Assembly (NCBI GenBank): GCA_947441695.1
Contig: CANEUK010000003.1
Location: forward strand, 1-20,955
Length of the DNA stretch: 20,955 nt
Source of the DNA: Rickettsiales bacterium
GTDB taxonomy: Bacteria > Pseudomonadota > Alphaproteobacteria > Rickettsiales > UBA1997
Reading direction: 5' to 3'
Part shown: positions 1 to 7,523 of the stretch, in pieces
How the letters are laid out: every line of letters begins with the position of its first letter
Position numbering within the stretch: the first letter of the stretch is position 1
Position numbers and translations under genes: made by a program
Notes under the pieces: model-generated
Seen by the model: only the letters and a program-made list of their open reading frames with translations
Told to the model about the DNA's origin: nothing
Databases searched by the model: none

Positions 1-189
1 GCCATAAAAGCAGCCAAAGTTCTAAATTTAGAAGTTGCTGGCGTTGACATGGTTCGTTCAAATAATGGTGCTAAAATTTTAGAGGTAAATTCTTCGCCGG
101 GTCTTGAAGGAATTGAAGCGGCAACCGGAATTAATATTGCCGATAAAATGTTTGAATTTATTGAAAGCAGTTTTTTTTCCAAAAATTAG
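1..189 (+). CDS. rimK: RimK, ribosomal protein S6 glutamate ligase (3' end only)
   Basis: This is the C-terminal 62 residues of an ATP-grasp ligase; the gene enters from the left edge. The reading frame is open from base 1 to TAG at 187-189. The fragment contains the segment LEVNSSPGLEGIE, where the Glu and Asn of EVN are the metal-binding residues of the ATP-grasp fold. It matches the end of RimK (GVD, then a short loop, EVN-SPGLEGIE, TGI-IA-KM) almost motif for motif. RimK adds glutamate residues to the C-terminus of ribosomal protein S6; some homologues act on other amino-acid or peptide substrates, which the fragment cannot resolve. It ends soon after the conserved IA-KM helix, so it lacks the longer tail of the E. 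coli enzyme. The next gene starts 21 bases later on the same strand. Confidence 0.85.
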   Translation, partial: AIKAAKVLNLEVAGVDMVRSNNGAKILEVNSSPGLEGIEAATGINIADKMFEFIESSFFSKN

Positions 190-210
190 TAAATTTTAAT
201 TACAAAAACG

Positions 211-894
211 ATGAACAAAAAAATATTTTTAACCATTTTTTTCGCTGCTTTTTTCCCTTTTTTAGCCAATGCCAAAACTAAAATTTACGCTGGAGCTGAC
301 GCTCAAATTCAGATGATGAATTTTAAAATGAAGAAAAGCATAACTTCGTCAACTGGTGACAGTAAAACAAACATTAAAGCGGTAGAATCTTATCAAAAAG
401 ATTCTCTGATGCCCAACGCTTTTTTGGGAATTGATTTTGCTGAAAAATTTAAATTTGAAGTTGGCTATTCAAAAAGAAACGCCTCTAAAAATAATAAGCC
501 AGCAGCTAACTTAGTTGTTGATAAAGAGCCAGTTTCCATCAAGTCGCAGGTAGAAACCGAAGTTCTTAGTTTTGATTTTAAGCCTTACAAAAAATTAGAT
601 AAAATCACTGGCTACGCAATATTTGGAGTTAGCCATTATCAATTCTTAATCAAAGAAAAAATCTACGTTGATGGAAAATATAACGGCGTGCTTTTTAGCT
701 CTTCCGAACAAAAAAAATCAAGGCTTTCTCCTGGAATTGGCTTTGGAGCTGAATATGAAATAACGCCTTCATTCTTCGTCAGAACTCAAATAAAATACAA
801 TTACATCAACATCAAAACTCCAAAAATAGAATATGGCGCCGAAAAAATCAGAAGCGCTACCAATCTAAACTTTGGCGCTGGTTATTATTTTTAA
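211..894 (+). CDS. Small outer-membrane beta-barrel protein
   Basis: A 227-residue exported protein. Residues 1-21 form a signal peptide: two lysines, a Phe/Leu/Ala-rich core, and an Ala-Asn-Ala cleavage site before KTKIYAG. The rest alternates polar and hydrophobic residues in short strands (KIYAGADAQIQ, KFKFEVGYSKR, FFVRTQIKYNYINI). It ends in a terminal aromatic strand finishing GAGYYF, the C-terminal Phe signal of BAM-inserted barrels. The glycine-rich segment near residues 174-183 (GIGFGAEYEI) fits an OmpA/OmpW-like or rickettsial surface-antigen barrel of about eight strands. The function is unknown; a porin-like or surface adhesion role is a guess. It lies 21 bases after rimK but is probably transcribed separately or by readthrough. 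A palindromic repeat follows its stop. Confidence 0.7.
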   Translation: MNKKIFLTIFFAAFFPFLANAKTKIYAGADAQIQMMNFKMKKSITSSTGDSKTNIKAVESYQKDSLMPNAFLGIDFAEKFKFEVGYSKRNASKNNKPAANLVVDKEPVSIKSQVETEVLSFDFKPYKKLDKITGYAIFGVSHYQFLIKEKIYVDGKYNGVLFSSSEQKKSRLSPGIGFGAEYEITPSFFVRTQIKYNYINIKTPKIEYGAEKIRSATNLNFGAGYYF

Positions 895-901
895 TTTTTC
901 T

Positions 902-990
902 GCTAATTCAAACTCGACTTTGTCGAATTTGGGTTTGTTTGGCATAGGTTTTTATTTTAAGAAAAATCGGCATCTTCAATCAATTTGGGT
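902..990 (+). repeat. Dispersed palindromic repeat, copy A
   Basis: The segment begins with an imperfect hairpin (arms CAAACTCGAC and GTCGAATTTG around a TTT loop, one mismatch). After GGGTTTG it runs into a block, ATAGGTTTTTATTTTAAGA then AAATCGGCATCTTCAAT, which recurs almost unchanged at 20866-20900 (copy C). It lies between the OMP stop and the engB start in the + orientation. It lacks the TCGGCGCAT middle block of copies B and C, so it is a shorter version. Its right end carries the GGGT that precedes engB. Confidence 0.6.
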
Positions 991-994
991 ATGA

Positions 995-1636
995 ATGAAA
1001 AAACTCGACGCTAAAAAAATCTTTAACGGCAATTGTGAGTTCATGTTTGGAGCTCATAATTATTCGCAAGTTGCTGTCTCATCTTATCCCGAAATTGCTT
1101 TTATTGGGGCTTCGAACGTTGGAAAATCAAGTTTGGTAAATTCTATTTTAAACAGAAAAATTGCCATTGTTTCCAACACGCCAGGAAGAACCCGCCAACT
1201 TAATTTTTTTAAAATCAACGAAGGTTTTACCCAAAACTTTTCTGAAGGTTTTGTTTTGGTTGATATGCCCGGATATGGTTTTGCTCGCGCCAGTAACAAA
1301 GACATGGAACATTGGCAAAAAACCGCATTAGAATATTTGATAAAACGCCCAAATTTAAAGCGTTTATTTTTATTGATTGACCCAATTAAAGGCTTGAAAG
1401 AAGCAGATCGCGAAATGATAAAAACGCTCAACGCCGTGGCGGTTTCTTTTCAAATAATTCTTACCAAAACCGACAAACTTAAGCGCGAAGATTTAGAAAA
1501 ATCTTTAGCCAAAATTAAAGAAGAAGTCGTCAAATCGCCAGCGGCTCATCCAGAAATTCTCAAGACCAGCAGCCTTAAAGGTTATGGAGTTCGCGAAATT
1601 CAAGACTCAATTGTTCAAATTTTAGAACGCCTGTGA
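995..1636 (+). CDS. engB: EngB/YsxC/YihA GTPase, ribosome assembly
   Basis: A 213-residue TRAFAC-class GTPase of the EngB family, which helps assemble the 50S ribosomal subunit. The G motifs are in order and intact: G1 GASNVGKS at 38-45, the switch I segment NTPGRTRQLNFF around 61-72, G3 DMPGYG at 90-95, G4 TKTD at 157-160 and G5 TSSLKG at 191-196. Its length is normal for the family. An upstream ATG at 991 opens a frame that stops after seven codons, so ATG 995 is the start; GGGT lies just upstream, inside the end of repeat copy A. The TGA stop overlaps a GTG that opens a small hydrophobic ORF. In many alphaproteobacteria engB sits near yidC or argB, which are not seen here. Confidence 0.95.
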   Translation: MKKLDAKKIFNGNCEFMFGAHNYSQVAVSSYPEIAFIGASNVGKSSLVNSILNRKIAIVSNTPGRTRQLNFFKINEGFTQNFSEGFVLVDMPGYGFARASNKDMEHWQKTALEYLIKRPNLKRLFLLIDPIKGLKEADREMIKTLNAVAVSFQIILTKTDKLKREDLEKSLAKIKEEVVKSPAAHPEILKTSSLKGYGVREIQDSIVQILERL

Positions 1637-1764
1637 AAATTTTTTTTATCATTTTTTTCACCAGCCTTGTCGTTCTGCTACTAGTAATTTTCTTAAATGC
1701 CTCTACTTACAACGGACAACAAAAATTTTCTAAAAAAACAACCTCAAATGAAAAAAAAATCTAA
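1633..1764 (+). CDS. Possible 43-residue single-span membrane peptide
   Basis: A GTG at 1633-1635 overlaps the engB stop (GTGA) and opens 43 codons to TAA at 1762-1764. The peptide starts VKIFFIIFFTSLVVLLLVIF, a convincing single membrane helix with one lysine at the N-terminal side. A short polar, lysine-rich tail follows. It overlaps the first codons of hslU in another frame. Stop-start overlap with engB suggests translational coupling. However, runs of T encode Phe/Ile by chance in AT-rich DNA and no ribosome binding site is evident. No family was recognised, so the coding status is uncertain. Confidence 0.25.
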   Translation: MKIFFIIFFTSLVVLLLVIFLNASTYNGQQKFSKKTTSNEKKI

Positions 1765-3112
1765 AATTACCGAAACAAAACCTTTGCCACAAAACGCAGT
1801 TGGAGAACTTACTCCCAAACAGATAGTTGACGAATTAAACCGATATATTGTTGGTCAAAAAGAAGCCAAAAAAGCAGTAGCAATTGCGCTGCGCAATCGT
1901 TATCGCCGCAAACTTGTTGAAAGCCCGCTTCGCGAAGAAATTGTGCCAAAAAATATTTTAATGATTGGTTCAACCGGAGTTGGAAAAACCGAAGTAGCGC
2001 GACGTTTGGCAAAACTTGCCAACGCACCATTTATCAAGGTTGAAGCAACTAAATTTACCGAAGTTGGTTATGTTGGTCGCGATGTTGATTCGATAATTCG
2101 CGATTTGCTCGAAGTGGCAATTAAAACAATCAAAATCAAATTAAAAAAAGATCTTCAAGAAAAGGCTGAAAAATATGCTAAAAAAAGAATTTTGAAAAGT
2201 TTGGTTGGCGAAAATGCGCTTGACGAAACCAAAGAAAAATTCTTGGCAATGCTTGAAAAAGGCGAGCTTAACGACCGAGAAATTGATATTGAGGTTGTTG
2301 ATTCTGGCTCGTCAATTTCTAGCAGTTTTGATATTCCGGGTGGTCAAATTGGCATGATAAATTTAAGTGAAATTTTAGGAAAAGCTGGCGGCGAAAAAAC
2401 CAAAAAAGCCCGCATGACTGTTGAAGATGCCCTCAAAACCATATCTCAAGAAGAATCTGATAAAATGATTGACGAAGACAGAGTTGTAAAAGAAGCCATA
2501 AAATCAGTTGAAAATGAAGGAATTGTTTTCATTGACGAACTTGACAAAATCTGCGCGCGCGGCAACAACAAAGGTTCTGGCACGGATGTTTCTCGCGAAG
2601 GCGTGCAACGCGATTTATTGCCTTTGGTTGAAGGAACTTCGGTTTCTACCAAATATGGAATTATCAAAACTGATCACATTTTATTCATCGCTTCTGGCGC
2701 TTTTCACGTAGCAAAACCGTCAGATTTATTGCCCGAATTGCAAGGTCGTTTTCCAATTCGCGTTCAATTAAAACCACTTAGCGAAGAAGATTTAATGCGA
2801 ATTTTATGCGAACCCGAAGCTAGCTTAATCAAGCAATATGTAGCTTTGATTGGCGTTGAAAATATCAAACTAGATTTCACCGAAAACGGCATCAAAGAAA
2901 TTGCCAAAATTGCTTTTAGAGTTAATGGCGAAGTCGAAAATATCGGCGCGCGTCGTTTGCACACAATGCTCGAAAAAATTCTTGAAGAAGTGAGTTTTGA
3001 GGCAACCGAAATGAAAAATGGCAGCGTAGTAAAAATTGACCAAAAATATGTCTCCGACCATTTAGGCGATTTGGCAACGGGCAAAACCGATTTGTCGAAA
3101 TTTATTTTGTAG
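1748..3112 (+). CDS. hslU: HslU (ClpY), ATPase subunit of the HslUV protease
   Basis: An AAA+ unfoldase that pairs with the HslV peptidase to degrade misfolded and regulatory proteins in the cytoplasm. From ATG 1748 it has 454 residues. It contains LTPKQIVDELNRYIVGQ near the N-terminus, Walker A GSTGVGKT at 74-81, the pore region TKFTEVGYVGRDV just after it, a family-specific I-domain, Walker B VFIDELDK at 260-267, and the sensor-II segment GEVENIGARRLHTMLE. It ends LSKFIL, the conserved C-terminus that activates HslV. An alternative ATG at 1697 would add 17 residues without homology in the family; neither start has a Shine-Dalgarno sequence. I prefer 1748 because rickettsial HslU proteins have a similar short lysine-rich leader before the LTP motif. 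hslV is normally immediately upstream but is absent here. Confidence 0.93.
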   Translation: MKKKSKITETKPLPQNAVGELTPKQIVDELNRYIVGQKEAKKAVAIALRNRYRRKLVESPLREEIVPKNILMIGSTGVGKTEVARRLAKLANAPFIKVEATKFTEVGYVGRDVDSIIRDLLEVAIKTIKIKLKKDLQEKAEKYAKKRILKSLVGENALDETKEKFLAMLEKGELNDREIDIEVVDSGSSISSSFDIPGGQIGMINLSEILGKAGGEKTKKARMTVEDALKTISQEESDKMIDEDRVVKEAIKSVENEGIVFIDELDKICARGNNKGSGTDVSREGVQRDLLPLVEGTSVSTKYGIIKTDHILFIASGAFHVAKPSDLLPELQGRFPIRVQLKPLSEEDLMRILCEPEASLIKQYVALIGVENIKLDFTENGIKEIAKIAFRVNGEVENIGARRLHTMLEKILEEVSFEATEMKNGSVVKIDQKYVSDHLGDLATGKTDLSKFIL

Positions 3113-3155
3113 TTAATCAAATTCGACTTATTGAAAGAATTTATTAACTCAATTT
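3113..3155 (+). repeat. Possible remnant of the palindromic repeat, copy E
   Basis: Directly after the hslU stop, the sequence TTAATCAAATTCGACTTATT matches the start of copy C (TTAATCAAATTCGACTCGTC at 20790) for its first 17 bases. The rest of the element is not recognisable. It resembles the other copies in position, immediately 3' of a stop codon. Confidence 0.35.
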
Positions 3156-4199
3156 ATGTCAATCCAAAAAACTCTCAAAAAAAGTGATAAATTTCTAATC
3201 GCAACTCCTTCGCAAACAGAAATGTTTGAAAAATATACCACCAAAGAACGAATTGCCCAAATGCATCAGAAATACTCGCTTGAGGGCTATAAATTTATCG
3301 ATCTTTTTGCTGGAATTGGTGGAATTAGAACTGCTTTTGATCGACTTAAAGCAGAATGCGTTTTTGCTTCCGAATGGGATAAACACAGCCAAATAACCTA
3401 CGAAGCCAACTTTAAACATAAACCTTTTGGCGATATCACCAAAATTGCAGCCCAAGAAATTCCTGCTTTTGACATATTATTAGCGGGCTTTCCTTGCCAA
3501 CCATTTTCAAACGCTGGTCATAAAAAGGGCTTTGAAGATACTCGCGGCACTTTGTTTTTTGATATTTGCAGAATTGTTGAATTTCATAAGCCGCAAGTTC
3601 TTTTACTAGAAAACGTCAAAGGTTTTAAAAGCCACGATAAGGGCAAAACTTTTGCTACGGTTAAAAAAACTTTAGAAAATTTAGGATATCACGTTCACGC
3701 GCAAATTCTTAATTCAAAAGATTTTGGCGTGCCACAAAATCGCGAAAGAATTTATATCGTGGCTTTTAAAGATTTTGTTAAATTTAACTTTCCATTGCCG
3801 CTCGAAAAGCGCGTTAATCTTGGCTCGATAATGGAAAAAGAAGTTTTGGATAAATACACAATTTCTGACAAAATATGGCAAGGTCATCAACGCAGAAAGC
3901 TAGAACATCAAAGAAAAGGCAATGGTTTTGGTTATTCAATTTTTAACGAAAATTCACCTTACACCAGCACAATTTCGGCAAGATATTACAAAGACGGTTC
4001 AGAAATTTTGATTGAACAAAAAAACAAAAATCCCAGAAAATTAACGCCGCGCGAAGCCGCAAGACTTCAGGGCTTTCCAGAAGATTTTATAATTTCTGCC
4101 AGCAACGTTCAAGCCTACAAACAATTTGGAAATAGCGTTTCGGTTCCGGTTTTAGAAGCCATCGCCTTAGAAATTAGCAAATCTTTAGCAAAAAAATAA
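3156..4199 (+). CDS. DNA (cytosine-5)-methyltransferase, solitary
   Basis: A 347-residue C5-cytosine DNA methyltransferase with the family motifs in order. These are I DLFAGIGG at 49-56, IV GFPCQPFS at 111-118 with catalytic Cys114, VI ENVKG at 152-156, VIII QNRERIYIV at 194-202, IX RKLTPREAARLQGFP at 294-308 and X GNSVSVPV at 325-332. The target-recognition region is about 205-290 and includes KGNGFGYSIFNENSPYT and SARYYKDGSEILIEQ. These recall enzymes of the HaeII/NgoBI type, but that assignment rests on memory and the specificity is unproven. About 45 residues precede motif I; the start could be a later Met (residue 23 or 36). No restriction endonuclease or Vsr gene lies beside it, so it is probably an orphan regulatory methylase or the remnant of an R-M system. 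Its base composition matches its neighbours. Confidence 0.93.
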   Translation: MSIQKTLKKSDKFLIATPSQTEMFEKYTTKERIAQMHQKYSLEGYKFIDLFAGIGGIRTAFDRLKAECVFASEWDKHSQITYEANFKHKPFGDITKIAAQEIPAFDILLAGFPCQPFSNAGHKKGFEDTRGTLFFDICRIVEFHKPQVLLLENVKGFKSHDKGKTFATVKKTLENLGYHVHAQILNSKDFGVPQNRERIYIVAFKDFVKFNFPLPLEKRVNLGSIMEKEVLDKYTISDKIWQGHQRRKLEHQRKGNGFGYSIFNENSPYTSTISARYYKDGSEILIEQKNKNPRKLTPREAARLQGFPEDFIISASNVQAYKQFGNSVSVPVLEAIALEISKSLAKK

Positions 4200-4315
4200 T
4201 GAAGATAGAAAAATTAAAAATCGAAAGTGAAAAGCTAGATTTGAATTTAAAATTTTAACATCGAAACCCTCAAATCTCTAAAATAAAATTCATCTAATCA
4301 ATTTTTTTCAAAACC

Positions 4316-5632
4316 ATGATCCCTCGCTATTCCCGACCTGAAATGACCAAAATTTGGTCGCAAGAAAATAAATATAATATCTGGTTTGATATTGAGATTT
4401 ACGCGCTTGAAGCGCTAGAAAAACTTGGCGTTGCCGACAAAGGTTCCGCCTCGCGCATTCGCGAAAATTTCGCCAAAGCGGGCGGAAAATTTGATGCGGC
4501 GCGCGTTGATGAAATTGAATCTGTAACCAAACATGATGTTATCGCATTTTTAACTCATTTGGCCGAATTAGTCGGCGAAAATTCGCGTTTCATTCACCTT
4601 GGAATGACAAGCTCCGACGTGCTTGATACTTGCCTTTCGGCGCAACTTTCGCAAGCTTCCGACATTTTAATTGATGATTTAGAAAGGCTTTTAAGCGCAA
4701 TAAAAAAACGCGCTTTTGAACATAAAAACACCGTTTGCGTTGGTCGTTCGCACGGAATTCATGCTGAACCGGTGACTTTCGGATTAAAATTGGCGCGCTT
4801 CTACGCCGAATTTGAAAGAAATTTGCGCCGCTTAAAAGAAGCAAAAAAAGAAATTTCAGTTTGTGCAATTTCGGGCGCGGTTGGAACTTTCGCCAATGTT
4901 GATCCTTTTGTGCAAAAATATGTCGCCCAAAAAATGGGTTTGGAGGAAGAATCGGTTTCCAGTCAAATTATTCCGCGCGACCGCCACGCCGCTTATTTCG
5001 CGGTTTTGGGAGTTATTGCTTCATCAATTGAAAATCTAGCAATTGAAATTCGTCATTTACAACGCACTGAAGTTTTGGAAGCGGAAGAATTTTTCGCCAA
5101 AGGTCAAAAAGGTTCTTCAGCAATGCCGCATAAAAGAAATCCGGTTTTAAGTGAAAATTTAACTGGTTTGGCGCGCATGGTTAGAAGCGCGGTAATTCCG
5201 GCAATGGAAAATGTTGCCAGTTGGCATGAGCGCGATATTTCGCATTCTTCGGTGGAAAGAATGATTGCGCCCGATTCAACAATTACGCTCGATTTCGCAC
5301 TTAATCGTTTGGTTGGTTTAATTGACAATTTGGTAGTTCACGAAAAAAACATGCAAAAAAACCTCGACAAATTAGGCGGTTTAGTTTTTTCGCAGCGCGT
5401 GCTTTTAACCTTGATTGAAGAGGCAAAAATCAGCCGCGAAGATGCTTATAAAATTGTGCAAACCAATGCCATGAAAATTTGGGCTGGTGAGGCGACGAGC
5501 TTTTTAGAATTATTAAAATCTGACCAAGAAATTGTTGATAAATTAGGTGTAAAAAAACTCGAAGAAATTTTCGATATAACATATCATACCAAAAATATTG
5601 ATCATATTTTTAAACAGGTTTTTAAAAGTTAA
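4316..5632 (+). CDS. purB: Adenylosuccinate lyase
   Basis: A 438-residue member of the fumarase/aspartase superfamily. PurB cleaves SAICAR to AICAR and adenylosuccinate to AMP, releasing fumarate in both steps of purine synthesis. It begins IPRYSRPEMTKIW, typical of the bacterial/Bacillus-type PurB. The active-site segment GRSHGIHAEPVTFG has histidines at 146 and 149. The superfamily signature SSAMPHKRNP at 267-276 carries the catalytic serine on its mobile loop. TSSDVLDTCLS (around 98-108) is the first conserved substrate-binding region. The length is normal. The stop TAA shares its last base with the ATG of the following flavoprotein, so the two are probably co-translated. The 116-base gap upstream holds no obvious structure and the start lacks a Shine-Dalgarno sequence. 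Confidence 0.97.
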   Translation: MIPRYSRPEMTKIWSQENKYNIWFDIEIYALEALEKLGVADKGSASRIRENFAKAGGKFDAARVDEIESVTKHDVIAFLTHLAELVGENSRFIHLGMTSSDVLDTCLSAQLSQASDILIDDLERLLSAIKKRAFEHKNTVCVGRSHGIHAEPVTFGLKLARFYAEFERNLRRLKEAKKEISVCAISGAVGTFANVDPFVQKYVAQKMGLEEESVSSQIIPRDRHAAYFAVLGVIASSIENLAIEIRHLQRTEVLEAEEFFAKGQKGSSAMPHKRNPVLSENLTGLARMVRSAVIPAMENVASWHERDISHSSVERMIAPDSTITLDFALNRLVGLIDNLVVHEKNMQKNLDKLGGLVFSQRVLLTLIEEAKISREDAYKIVQTNAMKIWAGEATSFLELLKSDQEIVDKLGVKKLEEIFDITYHTKNIDHIFKQVFKS

Positions 5633-6816
5633 TGGCGATCAAAATTTATGATGTTGTAATTATCGGCGCAGGCGCTGCGGGATTAATGTGCGCGGGAGTT
5701 GCGGGGAAAAGAGGTCGTAAAGTTTTGTTGCTTGATCACGCCAAAGCTGTTGGTGATAAAATCCGCATTTCGGGAGGCGGCAGATGTAATTTTACTAATC
5801 TTTTTACAACTGCAAAAAACTTCATTTCCAGCAATTCGCATTTTTGTGTTTCTGCTTTGCAACGCTTTACGCAGCATGATTTTATTGCGATGGTAAAAAA
5901 ACATGAAATTGCTTTTCACGAAAAAACTTTGGGGCAATTATTTTGTGATGTTTCATCGCGCCAGATTATTGAAATGTTGCTGAAAGAATGTGCGGAAGGA
6001 AATGTTGAAATAAGGCTTGAAAGCGCGGCTGAAGACATAAAAAAAACATCAGAATTTTTTGAACTAAAAATCAAAAATGAAGAAATAAATTGCCAATCTT
6101 TAGTTATCGCAACTGGCGGACTTTCAATTCCAAAAATGGGCGCAACTGGCTTTGGATATGATGTGGCGCGGCAATTTGGATTAAAAATTATTCAAACAAC
6201 TCCGGCTTTAGTTCCATTTACGCTTGATGAAAAAATGCTAAAAGAAACTATAAATCTCGCCGGCGTTTCGGTGGATGCAATTGTTGCTTGCGGCAAAATA
6301 AGTTTTCGCGAAGCAATTCTTTTTACTCATCGCGGAATCAGTGGTCCGGCGATTTTGCAGATTTCGTCTTACTGGAAACATGGTGATAAAATTACCATAA
6401 ATTTAGCACCCGAAATTGATATTTTTTTAAAAATTCAGGAAGAGAAAAAATCTAAACCAAAACAAGAATTACCAACATTTTTAGCAACATTTTTGCCGAA
6501 AAGTCTGGCCAATTATTTAGCGCAAAAAAGTGGATTTAGCGGAAATTTAGCTGATTTTTCTAACCAAAAAATTAACGAGATTGCGCGCTTGGTAAATTAT
6601 TTTGAAATTTTACCAAACGGCACCGAAGGTTATGCTAAAGCCGAAGTAACTTTGGGCGGAATTAATGTTGATCAAATTTCTTCTAAAACTTTTGAAACAA
6701 AATTGGTGCCGAATTTATTTTTTATCGGCGAAGTTTTGGACGTAACTGGTTGGCTTGGTGGTTTTAATTTTCAATGGGCTTGGGCCAGCGCAAAAGCCGC
6801 TGGCGAAGAAGTTTAG
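5632..6816 (+). CDS. HI0933/YhiN-type FAD-dependent flavoprotein
   Basis: A 394-residue flavoprotein of the HI0933-like family, often annotated as NAD(P)/FAD-dependent oxidoreductase or aminoacetone oxidase family; the physiological substrate is not firmly known. The N-terminal dinucleotide-binding fold has GAGAAG at 12-17 followed by the acidic-end strand KVLLLDH. The family signature RISGGGRCNFTN lies at about 45-56. A second FAD contact, VIATGGLSIPKMGATGFGYD, is near 158-177. The C-terminal family motif is GEVLDVTGWLGGFNFQWAW followed by ASAKAAGEEV, where the cofactor-binding domain closes. The length is normal. ATG 5632 overlaps the purB stop by one base, so it should be translated from the same messenger. 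Confidence 0.9.
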   Translation: MAIKIYDVVIIGAGAAGLMCAGVAGKRGRKVLLLDHAKAVGDKIRISGGGRCNFTNLFTTAKNFISSNSHFCVSALQRFTQHDFIAMVKKHEIAFHEKTLGQLFCDVSSRQIIEMLLKECAEGNVEIRLESAAEDIKKTSEFFELKIKNEEINCQSLVIATGGLSIPKMGATGFGYDVARQFGLKIIQTTPALVPFTLDEKMLKETINLAGVSVDAIVACGKISFREAILFTHRGISGPAILQISSYWKHGDKITINLAPEIDIFLKIQEEKKSKPKQELPTFLATFLPKSLANYLAQKSGFSGNLADFSNQKINEIARLVNYFEILPNGTEGYAKAEVTLGGINVDQISSKTFETKLVPNLFFIGEVLDVTGWLGGFNFQWAWASAKAAGEEV

Positions 6817-6833
6817 ATTTTAACTTAATGTTT

Positions 6834-7442
6834 TTAATACCATTTTTTGACCAGTTCTTGAATTTTTTCTTTCATATTTTCAAGTCTTTCGGCTTGGGTT
6901 TGAGGGTCGCGCAACGAAGTAGAAAATGTTTGTGATTCATCAAAACCCATGAAACCAAAATTGATTTTGCTTAAAAGCGCAATGGTGTTCCAGTTTGGAT
7001 AATTGGCGTCAAAAACTTCGTCAGAATAAATTCCGCCAGCAGAAAAAAGGGTTAAAGCTTTTTTGCCCGCCATTAGTTTTTTGCCCATTTCAAAGGTTTC
7101 GCCATTAAAAATTACTGCGTCTAAATAAGCTTTCACAGCGGCGGGCATTCCAAAATTATGCATTGGATAAGCCATCACCAAAACATCGGCAGATTTTAAT
7201 TGGGCAATTAATTGGTCGTTTTTTTGTAAAAGAATTGCCTCGGCTTCGTTTAATTTTTGACCGCCGTAATTGCGCTTATAATAAGCTTGTATGGAAGATT
7301 CGTTGAATGTTGAAATTTGCTCTTTTAACAAATCGACAGTTTCGATATTTTGGTTTTTAATTTCGTTTAAAAACAAATCTAAAAGCTTTTTGGTGTTAGA
7401 ATTGACGCCACTTGGAAAGTATTTTACGACTAAGGTTTTCAT
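6834..7442 (-). CDS. azoR: FMN-dependent NADH-azoreductase / NAD(P)H quinone reductase, AzoR-like
   Basis: A 202-residue flavodoxin-fold reductase. The start is set at ATG 7442, giving MKTLVVKYFPSGVNSNTKK; the frame continues 42 codons upstream, but that extension has no homology and runs into the divergent pirin gene. The phosphate-binding first loop (PSGVNSNTKKLLDLF) and the flavin motif AYPMHNFGMPAAVKAYLD (around 89-106) match AzoR (PMYNF in E. coli). KKALTLFSAGGIYSDE is the second conserved FMN/NAD contact. Such enzymes reduce quinones and azo compounds, protecting against electrophile and thiol stress. It is transcribed away from the pirin gene across an 81-base spacer. Pirin and azoreductase genes are often co-regulated by redox-sensing repressors in other bacteria; here that is inference. 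Confidence 0.85.
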   Translation of the reverse strand: MKTLVVKYFPSGVNSNTKKLLDLFLNEIKNQNIETVDLLKEQISTFNESSIQAYYKRNYGGQKLNEAEAILLQKNDQLIAQLKSADVLVMAYPMHNFGMPAAVKAYLDAVIFNGETFEMGKKLMAGKKALTLFSAGGIYSDEVFDANYPNWNTIALLSKINFGFMGFDESQTFSTSLRDPQTQAERLENMKEKIQELVKKWY

Positions 7443-7523
7443 GGGAATTTTTGTTTTTTTAATTGTAAGTTGCGCGAAGTGAAAACAACCTAAAAAAGAC
7501 AATATTTTTTTACAAACAAACAA
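7443..7523. promoter_or_regulatory. Divergent promoter region between azoR-like gene and pirin gene
   Basis: These 81 bases separate two head-to-head start codons, so they must hold both promoters or one of them plus a leader. An interrupted inverted repeat, GTTG-CGCGAAGTGAAAA-CAAC, lies near 7469-7489 and could be an operator, but its arms are only four bases. AATATTTTTTTAC close to the pirin start is A/T-rich without a clear -10/-35 pair. The role is assigned from layout more than from motifs. Confidence 0.4.
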
